From the NCBI GenBank assembly GCA_965248175.1, contig OZ252093.1, forward strand, positions 1,488,001-1,552,000: a stretch of 64,000 nucleotides of DNA, read 5' to 3'. How positions within the stretch are numbered: the first letter of the stretch is position 1; each line of letters opens with the position of its first letter. Of the stretch, positions 1 to 9,991 are shown in pieces. This DNA comes from VXPQ01 sp965248175. Lineage in GTDB: Bacteria > Bacteroidota > Rhodothermia > Rhodothermales > VXPQ01. The position numbers and the translations under genes are program-made. The notes beneath the pieces were generated by a model. That model ran no database searches. It saw nothing but the letters and a program-made list of their open reading frames with translations, and had not been told where the DNA came from.

Positions 1-278
1 GGACCACACCCTTCCATTCTTGATTTTTTATCACTTGGATTTACGTCGCCCGAAACGTATCGTTTGTCGATCCTGTGTTCAAAGTGGGGGAATCTTCTCG
101 TCCTCCTTTCGCTCGCGAACAGGAGTTAAGCGCTTCAACGTCGATGTATAGAGCATTCGAGATTACGTATTTTGTTCATGGATCCGATAGGCACAGTGCT
201 GAAGCATAAGCTCATGATGCGCTGAAAGAATTACGCGTCAATCCGCGCAAGGAATTTTTCCAGGCGCCTCTGCCCGTA
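1..278. other. leading intergenic stretch, no gene recognised
   Basis: I see no convincing coding frame, RNA gene or strong hairpin here. It may hold the promoter of the small zinc-ribbon ORF that follows, or the end of a gene lying before the window. Confidence 0.4.
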
Positions 279-512
279 GTGGTTAAAGCGTTGGACAGGG
301 CGGCGGGGATGTTTCCTTTTCCACTTGGAAAAACGCCGCGCGCAGGCTATTTGCAACAACCCTTGCAGCCGCGCCTGGTGTCGTGTCCTCATTGTGGCAT
401 GGAAAACCGGGTTGCCGGTGTTCTGGTGCAAATCAAGGTCTCGTGTGGGGCGTGCAGGAGGGAGATTGTCATTAAAGAGCCCGAACGTAAGTCCGACGAA
501 TACTATATTTAG
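279..512 (+). CDS. small zinc-ribbon protein (77 aa), hypothetical
   Basis: The short frame starts at GTG and contains two CxxC knuckles (C36/C39 and C56/C59) about 20 residues apart, the spacing of a zinc ribbon. The knuckle sequences CPHC and CGAC are typical of small metal-binding or nucleic-acid-binding proteins. The tail is charged and ends in DEYYI. There is no signal peptide or membrane segment. It sits about 60 bp before the DUF5916 gene on the same strand. The start codon is uncertain and the first 30 residues look atypical, so the real protein may be shorter. The paired cysteines are the main reason to believe it is coding; I cannot assign a function. Confidence 0.42.
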   Translation: MVKALDRAAGMFPFPLGKTPRAGYLQQPLQPRLVSCPHCGMENRVAGVLVQIKVSCGACRREIVIKEPERKSDEYYI

Positions 513-571
513 GTTTAACCCCCAACTCTTGCAAAGCGCCCCCCGTTTTGACTGCCCGCCCGCATCCTGCG

Positions 572-2836
572 ATGAAGTGCTTTCCCGGTTTGGCTGTGCT
601 GCTGGCCGGGTGCGCACTTGTCAGCTTGCCGGCCCCGGCGTTGGCCCAGGAATCCGCAGGCGACGAGCTCCCTGTTCTCCAGGCGCACCGGCTTTCCGAC
701 AGCGACCGGATCGACCTGGACGGACGAATCATAGAGGATGCCTGGGATCGGGCCATTCCGATTACCGACTTCACACAACAGGAGCCGGTCGAAGGGGGCA
801 GCCCCTCACATCCCACGGAAATACGGATCGTCTATGACCAGGACCGGTTGTACATCGGTGCGATTCTGTACGACGACCCTGAAGGCATCATTGCCTATCA
901 GAAGCGGCGCGACGCGTTCCTGTACAGCGACGACCGGTTCATGTGGATACTGGATACTTTCCAGGACGGGCGCACAGGATATTTGTTCGAGACAAATCCC
1001 AACGCCATGCGGGGCGATGCGCTCCTTATTGGAGGCAGCCAGTCGTACTTCAGCAGCGGCCGCGCGTGGAACGGCATTTGGGACGTACGCACGGCCCGGC
1101 GTCCGGACGGATGGTCCCTCGAGGTCAGCATACCTTTTCGGACGCTGAACTTCGATCCGGGATCGGACGAATGGGGGATCAACTTCCAGCGTACGATTCG
1201 GCGTACCAACGAAGAAATGCTATGGCGGGGGTGGCGCCGCAACGAAGGCCTGTTGCGTCCGATCTACGCTGGCCGTCTTATCGGGCTTCGGGATATCTCG
1301 CAGGGTATCGGGCTTGAAGGGGTTCCTTCCGTCATCGGGAATTGGCGCCACGTTCCCGGGAACGCCGATCAGACAACATACCCTCGAGATGTCAGCCTTG
1401 ATCTCAACTACAGCGTCACGCCCAGCCTGCGCGCATCCTTGTCGTTCAATACCGATTTTGCCGAGGTCGAGGCAGATCAGCGGCGCGTAAACCTGACGCG
1501 TTTCCCCCTTCGTTTCCCGGAGCAGCGCGGGTTCTTTCTGGAAGGCGCCGGCATTTTTTCCTTCGCCCCGCGAAGCAACCCCACTCCGTTTTTCTCGCGC
1601 AACATCGGTCTGGTGAGAGGACGTCCTGTACCTATCAACTACGGTGTTCGCATGACGGGGCAGGTCGGCCGGACCGACGTGGGATTCTTTCAGGTCGGCG
1701 TCGGCGACCTGGAGTACCTTGACGACGACCGGAAAAATGTGGTGATTCCTTCCGAACAGTTTACCGTTGCCCGTGTTCGGCATCCGATTTTTGAACAATC
1801 CACGGTCGGGGCCATTTATACGCGCCGCGCCACGTCGGAAGACCCGACGGGCTTTGCTCCCGAGACCGGACACACGTTCGGCGTGGATATGCAGCTCGCC
1901 ACTCGTCACCTTTTCGGGGATAAAAATGCGGAAATCGAGGTCTTTGCCGTAGGCAATACCAACGTTGATCCGGATACAACTAAATCTTTGAACGACTTGT
2001 CCGCACGCGGCATCCGCTTCAACTTTCCCAACGATATCTGGTCCGGCCACATTTCCTATCGGGAGTTCGGCGCCGAGTACCGTCCACGGGCGGGTTTTGT
2101 GCAACGCAAAAATTTTCGCCGCGTCGAGCCCAGCATAAACTGGATGCCCAGGCCCGGCAACATCAAGCAGATACGGCAGCTTGGCTTTGGTGTGCAATAC
2201 CGGCATCTGGTCGCAATGGACACGGGCATTCTCGAAGAACGGGAGTGGGAGTTGGAACTGCTCGGGATCGAGTTCGAAAGCGGGGATAACGTGTCCATCG
2301 ACTTTACGCGGCGCTTTGAAGAACTCCGCTATGCCTTTGAGGTCAGCGACGGGATAGATATTCTTCCCGGCGGCTATACGGTGCAGCGGTATTCCGTCAT
2401 GGGATTTACCGCGGGCAGGAGGACGATTTCAATGTTCGGGGGCGTGGACTGGGGTGATTTCTGGGGCGGTTCCAGCAAGGAGGTCTCCATCCGCATGACG
2501 TTTCGTCCAAGCGCCGGCGTCAGTATCGGGACAAGTGTCGGGTACAACGATGTGACGATGCCCCAGGGCAACTTCACCGCCAACGTCTATGAGATCGAAA
2601 CCGAGTGGGACCCGACGCCATCCGTTTCCGCAAAGCTGCAGATCCAGTATGATGAAGTCAGTGAACTCGTGGGCCTTTTTTCACGTCTGCGCTGGATCGT
2701 GAAACCGGGCTCGAACATCTTTCTCGTGTACCGGCACAACTGGCGGAATATGGGCGCCGGCCTATTTGAAAACCGCGATCTGATCACGTTTTCGAAGGGC
2801 GCTTCGCTCAAGCTCAACTACACATATCGCCTTTAA
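572..2836 (+). CDS. DUF5916 domain-containing protein with N-terminal CBM9-like domain
   Basis: This is a predicted exported, outer-membrane-associated protein of 754 residues. The ATG at 572 gives a signal peptide (MKCFPGLAVLLAGCALVS, then a LAQ cleavage site); a TTG at 548 in the same frame is a weaker start. Residues from about 35 to 230 match the carbohydrate-binding family 9-like fold that opens DUF5916 proteins (LDGRIIEDAWDRA, then RIVYDQDRLYIGAILYD). The rest is rich in alternating aromatic and charged strands, ends in YTYRL, and looks like a beta-barrel. DUF5916 proteins are common in Bacteroidota-type genomes and are often linked to glycan or peptide uptake, but their biochemical role is unsettled. 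Two exported sulfatases follow on the same strand. Confidence 0.9.
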   Translation: MKCFPGLAVLLAGCALVSLPAPALAQESAGDELPVLQAHRLSDSDRIDLDGRIIEDAWDRAIPITDFTQQEPVEGGSPSHPTEIRIVYDQDRLYIGAILYDDPEGIIAYQKRRDAFLYSDDRFMWILDTFQDGRTGYLFETNPNAMRGDALLIGGSQSYFSSGRAWNGIWDVRTARRPDGWSLEVSIPFRTLNFDPGSDEWGINFQRTIRRTNEEMLWRGWRRNEGLLRPIYAGRLIGLRDISQGIGLEGVPSVIGNWRHVPGNADQTTYPRDVSLDLNYSVTPSLRASLSFNTDFAEVEADQRRVNLTRFPLRFPEQRGFFLEGAGIFSFAPRSNPTPFFSRNIGLVRGRPVPINYGVRMTGQVGRTDVGFFQVGVGDLEYLDDDRKNVVIPSEQFTVARVRHPIFEQSTVGAIYTRRATSEDPTGFAPETGHTFGVDMQLATRHLFGDKNAEIEVFAVGNTNVDPDTTKSLNDLSARGIRFNFPNDIWSGHISYREFGAEYRPRAGFVQRKNFRRVEPSINWMPRPGNIKQIRQLGFGVQYRHLVAMDTGILEEREWELELLGIEFESGDNVSIDFTRRFEELRYAFEVSDGIDILPGGYTVQRYSVMGFTAGRRTISMFGGVDWGDFWGGSSKEVSIRMTFRPSAGVSIGTSVGYNDVTMPQGNFTANVYEIETEWDPTPSVSAKLQIQYDEVSELVGLFSRLRWIVKPGSNIFLVYRHNWRNMGAGLFENRDLITFSKGASLKLNYTYRL

Positions 2837-2902
2837 GGACGGTGCCTCTTGCCGAAACGCCCTGCAGCCGGTATCATTAGGAGCGATGACTCCTTTCTGC
2901 AT

Positions 2903-4564
2903 ATGGCTATGGTGAAATTCTCGTTTTCCCGCACCCTGCGGATGCCGGTTTCCAGGCGCCGTCCGGTTCGTTCCGCCGCACCAGTTATCCAATCCGTGCC
3001 TGATCGCATTGCTGCCGACCGGGCAGGCTGTGTATCCTTTGCATGCCGGACGCTGGCGATCTTCCTTGCCGCTTTCCTTACATTCCCGGCCGCCGCCCAG
3101 GACACAGCCGCCGCCGACCCGCCGGAGAAGCCCAATATCCTCTTCATCCTGACCGATGATCAGGCGCCGTGGGCGCTGGGTGCGGAAGGCCATGCGCTTG
3201 CCGCGTCCATGGGGCATGCCGCGGAAAGCGCTCCCGAAAACTTCGCCGTGCTCGGTGCGGGTCACCCGGATCTGCGCACGCCCCACATGAACCGTCTCGC
3301 GGCAGAGGGCGCTTTTTTCCGCAATGCGTTCGTCGCGACGCCCGTGTGCAGTCCGTCCCGGGCCGAACTCATGACGGGCCGTTACGGCTCGGAAGTGAAT
3401 ATATGGGACTGGATCAATCCCCAGAGGGAGGTCGGCCACGGGCTGGACCCGGGCCTTCTCACCTGGGTCGATCTGCTGAACCAGGAGGGCTATGCGACGG
3501 GACTCATCGGCAAGTGGCATCTCGGCACGCAGGATCGCTACCATCCCACCACGATGGGGTACGATTATTTCTTCGGATTTCGCAGCGGCGGCAACACGCC
3601 CCGTGATCCCGTCCTCGAAGAAAACGGCGTCACGGGAACGCATGAAGGATTCACCCAGAACATCCTGACGGACCATGCCATCGGGTTTCTGCGGGAGCAC
3701 CGGGAAGGCCCCTTTCTGTTGTCGCTCCACTACCGGGCGCCCCATGCCGCCTGGCTTCCCTTGCCGGAAGAAGACTGGGCGCCGTACGAGGGACTCGATC
3801 CCGTTCTGCCCAATCCCGATTATCCTCTGCTCGATACGGAACGTCTGCACCGGTATATGCCCGAATATCTTGCGGCGGTGGCGAGCATCGACCGTAACCT
3901 GGGGCGCATTCTCGATGTGCTCGACGAGCTCGGACTTGCAGACAACACCATTGTCGTCTTTACGTCCGATCATGGATACAACATGGGCCATAACGGAATG
4001 TGGCACAAGGGGAACGGCCACTGGATCCTGACCGATCCGCCGCCGGGGACGTACCACGTGCCGCAGGGGCAGCGCCCGAACATGTACGACAATTCGCTGA
4101 AGGCGCCGCTGCTCGTCCGGTGGCCGGGGGTAACCCCGCCCGGTACAGTGGTGGAATCGATCGTAAGCAATCTCGACTGGTACGCCACGCTTGCGGAAAT
4201 GGGCGGAGCCGATGTGCCTGCGGAGGTACTGCTTCGGGGGCGCAGCTTCGTGCCGCTATTGCAGGGCGATACGCCGGAAGGCTGGCCCACCGAATTTTAT
4301 GCGGAGTATTCCACGCATCACCAATCCTGGACACACATGCGTGCGTATCGGACTCCCGAATGGAAACTGGTCCGCGACCTGCTCGATGCGCGCCGCGACG
4401 AGTTGTTCAATCTGGCGGAGGATCCTGCCGAAAGCGTGAATCTCATTGCGGAAGACACGCCGGAAGTCCGCACCGCGCTCGAGTACCTCGACGCCCGCCT
4501 GGTGGAGCGCATGACCGAGATCAACGACCCGGTGTTGCCTCTTGTAGAGCGATTGACCAAATGA
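2903..4564 (+). CDS. secreted S1-family sulfatase
   Basis: Predicted to hydrolyse sulfate esters outside the cytoplasm. The sulfatase signature CSPSR is present with the modifiable Cys at about residue 149, to be converted to formylglycine by an anaerobic or FGE-type maturase. Metal-binding NILFILTDDQ lies near residue 80, GLIGKWHLG follows the active site, and a late VVFTSDHGYNMGHNG segment carries the second metal-site Asp/His. A hydrophobic stretch ending AAAQD (about residues 48-67) is the export signal; it lies far from the N terminus, so the true start could be further downstream than the ATG at 2903 (a TTG at 2849 also exists). A long insert between the metal motif and the active site is notable. 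It is followed after 109 bp by another sulfatase. The substrate cannot be read from sequence. Confidence 0.92.
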   Translation: MAMVKFSFSRTLRMPVSRRRPVRSAAPVIQSVPDRIAADRAGCVSFACRTLAIFLAAFLTFPAAAQDTAAADPPEKPNILFILTDDQAPWALGAEGHALAASMGHAAESAPENFAVLGAGHPDLRTPHMNRLAAEGAFFRNAFVATPVCSPSRAELMTGRYGSEVNIWDWINPQREVGHGLDPGLLTWVDLLNQEGYATGLIGKWHLGTQDRYHPTTMGYDYFFGFRSGGNTPRDPVLEENGVTGTHEGFTQNILTDHAIGFLREHREGPFLLSLHYRAPHAAWLPLPEEDWAPYEGLDPVLPNPDYPLLDTERLHRYMPEYLAAVASIDRNLGRILDVLDELGLADNTIVVFTSDHGYNMGHNGMWHKGNGHWILTDPPPGTYHVPQGQRPNMYDNSLKAPLLVRWPGVTPPGTVVESIVSNLDWYATLAEMGGADVPAEVLLRGRSFVPLLQGDTPEGWPTEFYAEYSTHHQSWTHMRAYRTPEWKLVRDLLDARRDELFNLAEDPAESVNLIAEDTPEVRTALEYLDARLVERMTEINDPVLPLVERLTK

Positions 4565-4673
4565 CGATGTTTTCCCCGCATTTTGTCATTTCCCCTGATT
4601 TTTTCTGTTTTACCTACTTTTTAGCATTTCACCTACTTTTCGCCGTTTTTCCTGATTTACTCGAACTTTCCAC

Positions 4674-6446
4674 ATGATGCGCTTTTCTCCCCTATTTCTC
4701 GTTCCACTGCTTCTCCTCGCAGGATGCACCGCTCTTTCCGGCGATACGCCTCCGAACATAATCCTCGTCATTACGGATGACCAGGGCTACGGGGATTTCG
4801 GGTTCACGGGCAACCCGATCCTCCGGACGCCCAACCTGGACGAACTGGCGATGGAGAGCATTCAGGTCAACCCGTTTTACGTCAGCCCGGTGTGCGCTCC
4901 CACGCGTGCATCGCTCATGACGGGGCGGTACAACTACCGGACGCGCGTCGTCGATACCTGGTTGGGGCGGGCTATGATGGACCCAGGCGAGATCACGGTG
5001 GCTGAATCGCTCCAGGGCGCCGGCTATGCCACGGGCATCTTCGGCAAGTGGCATCTTGGGGACAATTACCCCATGCGCCCGCAGGATCAAGGGTTCGAAG
5101 AGGTGCTCGTACACCGGGGCGGTGGGATTGGCCAGCCGTCGGATCCGCCCGGCGGGGAAGGGGCGTACACCGATCCAATTCTGCTGCGCAATGGCGAACT
5201 GGAGCAAATGACCGGGTACTGCACCGATATTTACTTCGATGAGGCCCGGCACTGGATGGAAAGCGAACATGCGGCGGGACGCCCGTTCTTTACCTACATC
5301 GCCGCGAATGCACCCCATTCACCGTACCACGACGTGCCGGAGGACCTGTATGCGTACTATGCAGACCAGGACCTGGACCCCGCGAGATTTCCGCAGGAGG
5401 CCGGGCACCCGCTGCCGGAAGAGAACAACACCGATCGCCTCGCCCGCATCTTTGCCATGATCGACAACATCGACGACAACATGGGGCAGCTCATGACCTG
5501 GCTCGACGAGTCGGGTCTGGCGGAGAACACCCTGGTCCTGTTCCTTGTCGATAACGGCCCGAACACGCGCCGCTACGTGGCGGGCATGCAAGGCATGAAA
5601 GCCAGCGTGTACGAGGGGGGGATTCGTTCGCCACTCCTGGTTCGCTGGCCTGCACGGCTTACCCCGGGACGCGTCGACGATCACATATCGGCGCATGTCG
5701 ATCTGATGCCCACGATGCTCGATGCAGCAGGGGTGGCGCTCCCGGACGACCGCACCATCGACGGGGAGAGCCTGTTGCCGGCGTTGCTGGGCGAGGAAGT
5801 GGATCAGAGCGATCGTCTGCTCGTCTTGCAAACGCACCGCGGCAATGTGCCGGACCGTTACCATCATGTCTCGGTGCGCACGCCGCGCTGGAAACTGGTC
5901 AACAACAGCGGGTTCCGGCAGGAGGCGCTTCCGGAAGGGGGGCCGGCGTTCGAGTTGTACGACATGCTGGGGGATCCGTACGCCGTCGCGGATCTGGCTT
6001 CCGAACGTCCTGACGTCGTGGAGGACCTGACGGCGCGCTACGATGCCTGGTTCGACGATGTGAGCAGCACCCGGCCTGACAATTATTCTCCCCCGCGCAT
6101 TCATTTGGGCACGCCGCATGAAAATCCGACGATTCTGACCCGGCAGGACTGGCGCTTCATACAGGGAGGATGGAGCCGCAACGCACAGGGTTTCTGGCTA
6201 CTGGATGTGCGCAGCGAAGGGACGTACGACGTGCTGGTGCGGTTCGACCCCTACGATAAACCGCTGACCGTTCTGCTCCGGGCAGATGATATGGAGTACT
6301 CCGTGGAGGCCGCGGCAGGGGAGGGCATTGTGCAGTATGAAGGTCTTTCCCTGCCGGTGGGGCCGATCCGGCTTGAGGTTTCTCTTGAAGAACCGGATCT
6401 CGTGCGGGGTCCTCATCAGGTTGAAATCACGCATCGTATCGACTGA
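4674..6446 (+). CDS. lipoprotein S1-family arylsulfatase
   Basis: This is a 590-residue sulfatase. A lipobox LLAGC puts the lipidated Cys at residue 18, so the enzyme should be membrane-anchored on the periplasmic or outer side. The active-site motif CAPTR has its Cys at residue 74, and NIILVITDDQGYGDFG and GIFGKWHLG flank it, giving a canonical family S1 arrangement. After the catalytic domain (to about residue 450), a C-terminal extension of about 120 residues (RIHLGTPHENPTILTRQDW onward) resembles the extra domain seen in many marine sulfatases. The 109-bp gap from the previous sulfatase is pyrimidine-rich and shows no terminator, so co-transcription is plausible. The substrate is unknown. 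Confidence 0.93.
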   Translation: MMRFSPLFLVPLLLLAGCTALSGDTPPNIILVITDDQGYGDFGFTGNPILRTPNLDELAMESIQVNPFYVSPVCAPTRASLMTGRYNYRTRVVDTWLGRAMMDPGEITVAESLQGAGYATGIFGKWHLGDNYPMRPQDQGFEEVLVHRGGGIGQPSDPPGGEGAYTDPILLRNGELEQMTGYCTDIYFDEARHWMESEHAAGRPFFTYIAANAPHSPYHDVPEDLYAYYADQDLDPARFPQEAGHPLPEENNTDRLARIFAMIDNIDDNMGQLMTWLDESGLAENTLVLFLVDNGPNTRRYVAGMQGMKASVYEGGIRSPLLVRWPARLTPGRVDDHISAHVDLMPTMLDAAGVALPDDRTIDGESLLPALLGEEVDQSDRLLVLQTHRGNVPDRYHHVSVRTPRWKLVNNSGFRQEALPEGGPAFELYDMLGDPYAVADLASERPDVVEDLTARYDAWFDDVSSTRPDNYSPPRIHLGTPHENPTILTRQDWRFIQGGWSRNAQGFWLLDVRSEGTYDVLVRFDPYDKPLTVLLRADDMEYSVEAAAGEGIVQYEGLSLPVGPIRLEVSLEEPDLVRGPHQVEITHRID

Positions 6447-6576
6447 TCCGAGCCGGAAGGACGTCGCCCGCACGGTGAATCCTTCATTAACCGTTCCGCC
6501 TCTTCTCCGTCCGGCGTATCTTACTAGGATATACTGCATTTTCGCGAACGGATATCTGCGCCGGGATAGATAATTG

Positions 6577-6594
6577 CCCGGAGCGGGTTTTTTT
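6577..6594 (+). terminator. putative intrinsic terminator or attenuator before thrA
   Basis: CCCG, loop GAG, CGGG, then seven T residues, lying 55 bp before the thrA start and 130 bp after the sulfatase stop. It may end the sulfatase transcript or act as an attenuator of thrA. The stem is only four pairs and I see no clear Thr/Ile-rich leader peptide. Confidence 0.35.
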
Positions 6595-6648
6595 GTATCC
6601 GGGCTTGCCCGGCAATGCAGTTATCCCGCATTGACTCCGTATCCTTCC

Positions 6649-9117
6649 ATGCTCTCTGAACGCCCCGTTTACGTACACAAGTTTGGCGGCACCTCCGTGG
6701 CGACGGCGGAGCGCATTCGGCGGGTAGTCGATCTCGTATCGGACGAAGACAGCGACGGCTTGCGCATTGTGGTTGTATCTGCACTGAGCGGGGTGACGGA
6801 CACTCTTCTCGAAGCGATCGATCTCGCCATTGCGCGCGCCGGCAATCATGGCGATATCCTTCGCGAACTCGGCACGCGGCATCTTGCTGTCGCGGATGCC
6901 CTGGCGAGCGATGCGGAGGAGGCTTCCCTTCGGGGGTTGATCGAGGCCAGGATGCTGGAACTCACCGAACTCCTCGATGGCGTGTATCTTCTTCGGGAAT
7001 GTACGGATCGGGCTCGTGACGCCGTGGTCGGCCTGGGAGAGCAGCTATCCGCCCCGATTGTGGCGGCCGCCTTTCGCGCGGCGGGTCAGGGTGCGGAGGC
7101 CATAGACACCAGGAACATCATTTGCACGGATGCCTCGTTCGGGCAGGCGAATGTGCTGTTCGACGAGACCAATGAACGGGTTCGCACCCGTTTCGATTCC
7201 TGCGACAAGGGCGATATTCTGGTGGCGACCGGCTTCATTGCGTCCACGGTGCGCAAGGTGTCAACCACGCTGGGCCGTTCGGGGAGCGATTATACGGCCA
7301 CGATTATCGGGGGCGCTCTCGGGGCGGAGCGGGTCACGGTCTGGACCGATGTGGATGGGGTGCTGTCCGCCGATCCCCGGTTGGTGCCGGAAGCCTTCGT
7401 ACTCCCCAGGTTGAGTTACCGGGAAGCGGCGGAACTCGCTTATTTCGGGGCGGAAGTGCTGCATTCCCGTACGATGCGTCCCCTGCTTTCGCAGAATATC
7501 CCTCTTTGCATTCGGAATGCGATGAATCCATCGGCGCCGGGTACCCTTATTTCGAAGGATACGACGACGATGGAGGGGCATGTCAAAGCCATCACCACGA
7601 TCCGGGATGTTGCGGTGATTATGCTGGAGGGGACAGGCCTCGCCGGGGTGCCGGGCATTTCCGCGCGTGCGCTGACGGCGCTGGCCGCCCGGGACATCAA
7701 TGTGCTTTTGATTGCGCAGGCCTCGTCGGAACAGAGCCTTTGCACGGTGGTGTCGTCCGGGGACGCTGAAATTTCCGCCCATCTGATCCGGGAAGAGTTC
7801 GAACTCGAACTGGTCCGGGGCGATGTGGCTCGTGTATATACAATGGGGCAATGCGCCATCGTATCGGTGGTGGGAGACAATATGCGGGAGCGTCCTGGTC
7901 TGGCCGGTCGCATGTTTTCCACGCTGGGGCGCGACGGGGTCAACGTGCTGGCTATTGCGCAGGGGGCGGCGGAAACGAACATTTCGGCGGTGATATCCGA
8001 TGCGGAGGGGAAGCACGCCGTGCATGCCCTGCACGATGAATTCGCCCTGTTGCGGCACCGGGTGCATGTCTTTCTTATCGGCGCCGGTGTGGTCGGGCGG
8101 GCGCTGCTGAAGATGCTGGAGCATCAACAGGAAACGCTTCTGCACAGCCTCAGGCTGAACATCCAGCTCGTGGGGCTTGCCAATACCAGGAAAATGGCCT
8201 GGGACGTGGAGGGCATTCCCTTTGCCCATGCTGTCGAGGCGCTGGAAAATGGAAAGCAGGGGGGGATCGATGCCGTGATGGATCAACTCCAGGCAGGGCG
8301 GCTGCATCGGATGATGGTTATCGACGCTACGGCTTCCGAGCAAGTAGCTTCGAAGTATCCTGAGCTGCTGTCGCGTTCCATATCGATCATCACGCCCAAC
8401 AAGCGCGCCAATACACAAGACCAGGCGTTCTACGAAGAACTTTTAAGCACGGCGCACCGCCGGCAGGTCCCGTATCTCTACGAGACGACGGTGGGCGCGG
8501 GGTTGCCGGTGATTTCCACGTTGCGCGACCTGATACGAAGCGGCGACCGGGTGATACGGATCGAGGGTGTATTTTCGGGGACGCTGGCCTATATCTTCTA
8601 CAGCATGGCGATGGGGATGAAGTTTTCCGAGGCCGTTCGCACCGCCCGTGAGAGGGGCTATACGGAACCGGATCCGAGGGAAGACTTGCAAGGGGAGGAT
8701 GTGGCGCGCAAGATTCTCATTCTGGCCCGGGAGACAGGGCTTCAGGTCGAGCGCAGTGATATTGCGGTCGATTCGCTGGTGCCGCCCCCCCTGCTCGGCG
8801 TGCCGTTGGACGAGTTCATGGAGCGCGCAACCGAATTGGATGCCGTATGGAAAGAACGTATAGAGGAAGCTGCCGGTGCGGGACAGCGTTTGCAGTACAT
8901 TGGACGCATGGAGGAGGGGCGGCTGAGCGTGCAAACACGGCGTATCGAACAGGGTTCACCTTTTGCGCGGCTCGACGGCAGCAATAACATGGTCGTGTAT
9001 ACGACGGAACGCTACCTCGACAATCCGCTTGTGGTGCAGGGGCCGGGCGCCGGCCCGGAAGTGACGGCCGCAGGCATTCTGGCCGACTTGATCAAAGCCG
9101 CCGAATTGGGGGCCTGA
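6649..9117 (+). CDS. thrA: bifunctional aspartate kinase / homoserine dehydrogenase I
   Basis: This fused enzyme catalyses the first and third steps of the aspartate pathway: phosphorylation of aspartate, and NAD(P)H reduction of aspartate semialdehyde to homoserine. The ATG at 6649 gives 822 residues, the usual ThrA length; an upstream TTG adds 25 residues without homology. The aspartokinase domain opens with KFGGTS at residues 11-16 and runs to about 290. Tandem ACT regulatory domains occupy about 310-455 (VPGISARALTALAARDINVLLIAQASSEQ). The homoserine dehydrogenase Rossmann fold starts near 470 (LIGAGVVGRALL), with the catalytic ITPNKRANT segment near 580. The ACT domains imply allosteric feedback, usually by threonine. 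dapB follows after 48 bp, placing the threonine and lysine branches together. Confidence 0.97.
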   Translation: MLSERPVYVHKFGGTSVATAERIRRVVDLVSDEDSDGLRIVVVSALSGVTDTLLEAIDLAIARAGNHGDILRELGTRHLAVADALASDAEEASLRGLIEARMLELTELLDGVYLLRECTDRARDAVVGLGEQLSAPIVAAAFRAAGQGAEAIDTRNIICTDASFGQANVLFDETNERVRTRFDSCDKGDILVATGFIASTVRKVSTTLGRSGSDYTATIIGGALGAERVTVWTDVDGVLSADPRLVPEAFVLPRLSYREAAELAYFGAEVLHSRTMRPLLSQNIPLCIRNAMNPSAPGTLISKDTTTMEGHVKAITTIRDVAVIMLEGTGLAGVPGISARALTALAARDINVLLIAQASSEQSLCTVVSSGDAEISAHLIREEFELELVRGDVARVYTMGQCAIVSVVGDNMRERPGLAGRMFSTLGRDGVNVLAIAQGAAETNISAVISDAEGKHAVHALHDEFALLRHRVHVFLIGAGVVGRALLKMLEHQQETLLHSLRLNIQLVGLANTRKMAWDVEGIPFAHAVEALENGKQGGIDAVMDQLQAGRLHRMMVIDATASEQVASKYPELLSRSISIITPNKRANTQDQAFYEELLSTAHRRQVPYLYETTVGAGLPVISTLRDLIRSGDRVIRIEGVFSGTLAYIFYSMAMGMKFSEAVRTARERGYTEPDPREDLQGEDVARKILILARETGLQVERSDIAVDSLVPPPLLGVPLDEFMERATELDAVWKERIEEAAGAGQRLQYIGRMEEGRLSVQTRRIEQGSPFARLDGSNNMVVYTTERYLDNPLVVQGPGAGPEVTAAGILADLIKAAELGA

Positions 9118-9165
9118 TGGCAGGGCGTACGAGCCCAAAGCCTCGATAAAGACCGGGGACATAGT

Positions 9166-9924
9166 ATGCGAATAGCATTGGTTGGAATGGGACGGATGGG
9201 TGAGGCGGTGAGCGAACTCGCCGCAAGGCGCGGGCACGAAATCGTTGCCCGGTTCGACGAGTATATCGACCGGTACCCGTCCTTGCCCGACGCCTCCGAC
9301 ATGCCCGATGCCCTGGAATCCGCCGACGCAGTCATCGACTTTACCCTTCCCGATGCGGCGCCGGAGAATATCGAACGGTATTGCCGCTGGGGCATTCCCG
9401 CCGTGATTGGAACGACCGGCTGGTATGACCGGCTCGACGAGGTGCAGGCGCTCGTAGACAAGCACGACGGCTCCATCCTCTACGCCCCGAATTTTTCCAT
9501 CGGCGTGGCCTTGCTTGCAAGGGCCGTCCGCTCCATTCTGCCGCTCCTTGACGAGTTGCCGGAATACGATGTCGCCGTCCACGAATCCCATCATATCGGC
9601 AAGGCCGACAGCCCTTCCGGCACGGCGCTCATGCTGGGCGATCTGATTGTGGATGGCCTCGACAGGAAGCACCGTATTGAAACCGAAACGCAACACGGGC
9701 GCATCGACGCCCATGCGCTGCACGTAACCTCGTCCCGGCTGGGCGGTGTGGTCGGCAAGCACGACGTTGCGCTTGACAGCCCGTTCGACAAACTGGGGTT
9801 TTCGCACGAGGCGAAAAACCGGCGCGGTTTCGTGTTCGGCGCGGTGCGGGCCGCCGAATGGCTTCCGGGTCGGAAAGGACTTTTTACGTTGGACGATCTG
9901 CTGGCCGAATGGTTCGGATCATGA
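9166..9924 (+). CDS. dapB: 4-hydroxy-tetrahydrodipicolinate reductase
   Basis: Reduces 4-hydroxy-tetrahydrodipicolinate to tetrahydrodipicolinate in lysine/diaminopimelate synthesis. The N-terminal nucleotide-binding loop GMGRMG is at residues 7-12. The conserved substrate-site block ESHHIGKADSPSGTA, with the catalytic His and Lys, is near residues 140-155. At 252 residues it is slightly shorter than the Escherichia coli enzyme, with compact loops, as in other Bacteroidota DapB proteins. It lies 48 bp after thrA and 67 bp before dapA on the same strand, so the three genes probably form one pathway operon, possibly with a weak internal terminator. Confidence 0.95.
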   Translation: MRIALVGMGRMGEAVSELAARRGHEIVARFDEYIDRYPSLPDASDMPDALESADAVIDFTLPDAAPENIERYCRWGIPAVIGTTGWYDRLDEVQALVDKHDGSILYAPNFSIGVALLARAVRSILPLLDELPEYDVAVHESHHIGKADSPSGTALMLGDLIVDGLDRKHRIETETQHGRIDAHALHVTSSRLGGVVGKHDVALDSPFDKLGFSHEAKNRRGFVFGAVRAAEWLPGRKGLFTLDDLLAEWFGS

Positions 9925-9944
9925 TGCGCGCCGGCGCATGATGC

Positions 9945-9960
9945 GGCGGGGCGCCTTTTT
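9945..9960 (+). terminator. weak hairpin plus T-run between dapB and dapA
   Basis: GGCG, loop GGG, CGCC followed by five T residues. It could attenuate read-through from dapB into dapA. A second small palindrome (ATGCGC/GCGCAT) lies just before it. Confidence 0.3.
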
Positions 9961-9991
9961 CTCATCAGAACCATCATACCAGAGCACAGGC